Assembly (NCBI GenBank): GCA_002345205.1
Contig: DDVI01000117.1
Span: 17,108-81,107 of the forward strand
Origin: Bdellovibrionaceae bacterium UBA2316
Lineage (GTDB): Bacteria; Bdellovibrionota; Bdellovibrionia; Bdellovibrionales; Bdellovibrionaceae
Reading direction: 5' to 3'
DNA: 64,000 nt
In this document: one piece after another, positions 61,624 to 64,000 of the stretch
Position numbering within the stretch: position 1 is the stretch's first letter
How the letters are laid out: the number at the start of each line of letters is the position of its first letter
The notes under the pieces: generated by a model
Told to the model about the DNA's origin: nothing
What the model saw: only the letters and a program-made list of their open reading frames with translations
Databases searched by the model: none
Position numbers and translations under genes: made by a program

Positions 61624-63720
61624 TTATTGCAACAAAGCTTTACGAGACAGCTTGATACGGCCGGCTCTATCAACTTCAAGGACTTTTACGTCGATCATTT
61701 CGCCCTCTTTAAGGACATCAGTGACTTGCTTAATACGCTCGTTAGCGATTTCAGAAATATGCAATAGACCTTGAGTTCCACCGAAAATTTCTACGAACGC
61801 ACCGAATTCAGCGATTTTAACTACGCGACCTTTGTACGTTTTGCCGACTTCAGCTTCCGCACAAATATCGTTGATCATTTGGATCGCTTTTTTAGTAGCC
61901 TCAGGATCACTTGATGCTACATGGATTGTTCCATCGTCTTCGATTTCGATCTTAACGCCAGTAGCTTCCGTGATACCACGGATAACCTTACCACCCGCTC
62001 CAATAACTTCGCGGATTTTGTCTGGTTTAATTTTAAGAGTTTCAATTCTTGGAGCGAAATCAGAAATCTGACCACGTGGCGCTTTGATGACTTTTTCCAT
62101 TTCTGCTAAAATATGCAGTCGACCAACGCGCGCTTGTTCTAGAGCTTGCTCCATCACTTCGAATGATACCGAGTCAATTTTGATATCCATTTGAAGAGCG
62201 GTGATACCTGTAGACGTACCTGCGACTTTGAAATCCATATCACCTAAATGATCTTCATCACCCAGGATATCGCTGAGCACTGCGTATTTGTTGCCTTCTT
62301 TGATCAAGCCCATTGCGATACCCGCAACATTGCCTTTGATCTGAACACCCGCATCAAGAAGCGCGAGTGTACCTGAGCACACGGTACCCATTGATGATGA
62401 ACCGTTACTTTCAAGAACCTCACTCACCACACGGATTGTGTATGGGAAATTAGCTTGATCAGGAATTACTGGTTTAAGAGCGCGTTCTGCCAAGTTACCG
62501 TGACCGATTTCACGGCGACCTTGACCACCGAAACGACCCACTTCACCTACCGAATACGGAGGGAAGTTGTAGTGCAACATGAACTTACGCTTAATAGTTC
62601 CATGAAGAGCATCAACGGATTGTTCATCATCGCCAGTACCTAATGTAACTGTACCTAATACTTGGGTTTCACCACGAGTAAATAAGCCAGATCCATGCGC
62701 ACGAGGTAAGAACCCTACTTCGTTAGAAATTGGACGTACCGTTTTAGTGTCACGACCATCTAAACGGATTTTATTTTCCAAAATAAGAGAACGAGATACT
62801 TTGTACTTTACGTCTTCAACAATCGTGTTTAGGTCTTTAGCGCGTTCTGCTTTCAAGTCTTTATCAGTGATTGATTCAACATACGCAGTATGGGCTTTAT
62901 CGTAAGCTTCATCAACGGCTGCATAACGTTCCATTTTTTCTTTTACCTGGAAGGCCTTTTGGATTTCCGGAGTTAAGAAAGATTCAACGTTAGCACGGAA
63001 TGTTTCATCGATTTTTTTAGCTTCGAACTTACGTTTTGCTTTTGAGCCGGTTTTTTCACGTAATTCATCTTGTGCATTTAATAGAGGTTGCAACGCTTCG
63101 TGAGCAAATTTTAAAGCGCCTAATACAGCCGCTTCATTTACGAACTTAGTTTCGCCTTCCACCATTAAAATACCATTACGAGTTCCTGCAACGATCACGT
63201 CTAAATCCGATTTTTCCATTTGTTGTGGAGTCGGGTTAGCAATGAAGTGACCATCGATACGACCTACTTGGATCGCCGCCGTAGGACCACCAAATGGGAT
63301 ATCAGAAATATGTAATGCAGATGAGGCACCTAGCGATGCTAGAATTTCAATTGGAAATGAACCGTCAGCGCTTAATACGGTCGCTACAACTTGAGTTTCA
63401 TTTCTGTAACCCTCTGGGAAACTTGGTCTTAACGGTCTATCGATCAGGCGAGCGATTAAAACTTGCTCTGTGCTGGGTTTGCTTTCGCGTTTGAAGTATC
63501 CACCTGGAATTTTACCAGTGGCGTAGAATTTTTCTTGGTATTCAACAGTTAAAGGAAAGAAATCAACTGTTGCGGCTTCTTTTTTAGAAACGGCTGTTAC
63601 AAGTACGATATTGTTTCCGCATGTAACCAGGGTCGATCCATCTGCCTGCTTGGCCATTCTTCCTGTTTCAATAGTGATTTGTTTACCACCAACAGAAGTT
63701 GTTACGGTCGTCTTCATCAA
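61624..63720 (-). CDS. pnp: Polyribonucleotide nucleotidyltransferase
   Basis: 698 aa. 3'-to-5' phosphorolytic RNA decay. Two RNase PH domains with FFPLTVEYQEKFYATGKIPG and RRPEIGHGNLAERAL-like GRREIGHGNLAERALKPVI, then the KH domain (IREVIGAGGKVIRGI near 560) and S1 domain (VVKIAEFGAFVEIFGG). Length as usual. It follows rpsO as in many bacteria. A hairpin in the leader may serve autoregulation. Confidence 0.97.
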   Translation of the reverse strand: MMKTTVTTSVGGKQITIETGRMAKQADGSTLVTCGNNIVLVTAVSKKEAATVDFFPLTVEYQEKFYATGKIPGGYFKRESKPSTEQVLIARLIDRPLRPSFPEGYRNETQVVATVLSADGSFPIEILASLGASSALHISDIPFGGPTAAIQVGRIDGHFIANPTPQQMEKSDLDVIVAGTRNGILMVEGETKFVNEAAVLGALKFAHEALQPLLNAQDELREKTGSKAKRKFEAKKIDETFRANVESFLTPEIQKAFQVKEKMERYAAVDEAYDKAHTAYVESITDKDLKAERAKDLNTIVEDVKYKVSRSLILENKIRLDGRDTKTVRPISNEVGFLPRAHGSGLFTRGETQVLGTVTLGTGDDEQSVDALHGTIKRKFMLHYNFPPYSVGEVGRFGGQGRREIGHGNLAERALKPVIPDQANFPYTIRVVSEVLESNGSSSMGTVCSGTLALLDAGVQIKGNVAGIAMGLIKEGNKYAVLSDILGDEDHLGDMDFKVAGTSTGITALQMDIKIDSVSFEVMEQALEQARVGRLHILAEMEKVIKAPRGQISDFAPRIETLKIKPDKIREVIGAGGKVIRGITEATGVKIEIEDDGTIHVASSDPEATKKAIQMINDICAEAEVGKTYKGRVVKIAEFGAFVEIFGGTQGLLHISEIANERIKQVTDVLKEGEMIDVKVLEVDRAGRIKLSRKALLQ

Positions 63721-63740
63721 AACTCCTTTTTGAGATTGAT

Positions 63741-63773
63741 GACTCTAAGTTTTTTTCTTTTTGACTCAGAGTC
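63741..63773 (-). promoter_or_regulatory. pnp leader stem-loop
   Basis: On the minus strand GACTCTGAG (63765-63773) pairs with CTTAGAGTC (63741-63749), nine pairs with one G-U, and an A-rich loop. It lies between the rpsO stop and the pnp ribosome site. In E. coli the pnp leader hairpin is cut by RNase III and drives PNPase autoregulation. Confidence 0.5.
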
Positions 63774-63812
63774 TAATTGTTTTTCTTTTGGAATATTATT
63801 TTTTTAGAACGA

Positions 63813-64000
63813 TTACTTTCTGATTTCTAGATCAACCAAGATTTGGCTGTATTTCTTAGCATCAGTTCTTTTTAGGTAATCTAGTAACTTACGACGTTGG
63901 TTAACTGCAGTAACAAGACCCTTTTTAGAGTGATTGTCTTTTTTGTGAGTCAAAAAGTGTTGAGTTAAGTGACTGATTTTTTCAGTTAGTAACGCGATTT
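63813..64000 (-). CDS. rpsO: Small-subunit ribosomal protein uS15 (N-terminus outside window)
   Basis: Read by hand: 62 codons to a TAA at 63813-63815. The residues are IALLTEKISHLTQHF, HKKDNHSKKGLVTAVNQRRK, LLDYLKRTDAKKY and the closing ILVDLEIRK, all standard for the C-terminal two thirds of uS15, which binds 16S rRNA helices 20-22. Only about 27 N-terminal residues are missing. It lies 92 bases upstream of pnp, as in many bacteria. Confidence 0.95.
   Translation of the reverse strand, partial: IALLTEKISHLTQHFLTHKKDNHSKKGLVTAVNQRRKLLDYLKRTDAKKYSQILVDLEIRK

Noticed and set aside
1..64000. Search for mobile elements, CRISPR arrays, tRNA and rRNA genes
   Set aside because: No transposase or integrase frame, no direct-repeat array, no cloverleaf and no rRNA segment was recognised; the window is continuous core-type sequence.

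Overview
The window looks like chromosomal core sequence from a predatory or predator-related bacterium of the Bdellovibrionota, probably a low-GC member such as a Pseudobdellovibrio-like species. This is inference from the style of the genes: Gram-negative envelope proteins, a GYF-PilZ fusion, many small secreted orphans, FliA-like promoters, an AT-rich base composition by eye and dense mixed-strand operons. No phage, transposon, CRISPR array, tRNA or rRNA was seen. The left edge cuts a secreted-protein gene and the right edge cuts rpsO.

Layout. 664-7735: fatty-acid synthesis operon yceD-rpmF-fabH-fabD-fabG-acpP-fabF followed by rpiB-glyA; plsX, usually found between rpmF and fabH, is absent. 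7914-15485: envelope genes (M23 peptidase lipoprotein, outer-membrane barrel, patatin lipase, Kup potassium transporter, a secreted HExxH protein with a membrane partner, a GYF-PilZ protein). 15482-17354: a divergent pair, an MnmD-like tRNA methyltransferase and a YtqA/YhcC-type radical SAM enzyme, that together could finish mnm5(s2)U synthesis. 17753-22219: class Ia ribonucleotide reductase nrdAB behind a long control region with a probable NrdR box pair. 22206-28872 (minus): orphan envelope genes, then the conserved M50 protease-trpS-scpA-scpB operon; both Scp proteins carry long acidic tails and TrpRS carries a Cys cluster like that of iron-sulfur TrpRS enzymes.

29012-36879: acyl-CoA dehydrogenase, an OppA-like binding protein, a papain-like protease interrupted by an amber codon, a small Cys/His protein behind a FliA-like promoter, an SDR plus PTPS pair that suggests tetrahydropterin synthesis, an RluB-type pseudouridine synthase and a YceI protein. 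36968-40130 (minus): greA, an AsmA-like protein and a glycerophosphodiesterase. 40354-46659: nrnA overlapping a Bfd-like ferredoxin, then type II secretion gspC-gspD-gspE. 46701-57943 (minus): an OmpA protein and lipoprotein, then the housekeeping chain GT2-OMP-mutL-miaA-yicC-gmk-rpoZ-rel. 58078-59892: three envelope orphans. 59889-64000 (minus): rpsO-pnp-M16 peptidase-dut.

Most of the content is housekeeping. The points most worth following are the MnmD/radical SAM pair, the PTPS-SDR operon, the Cys-cluster TrpRS, the amber-split protease and the recurring promoter signals (FliA-like sites; -10 boxes placed as for leaderless mRNAs).
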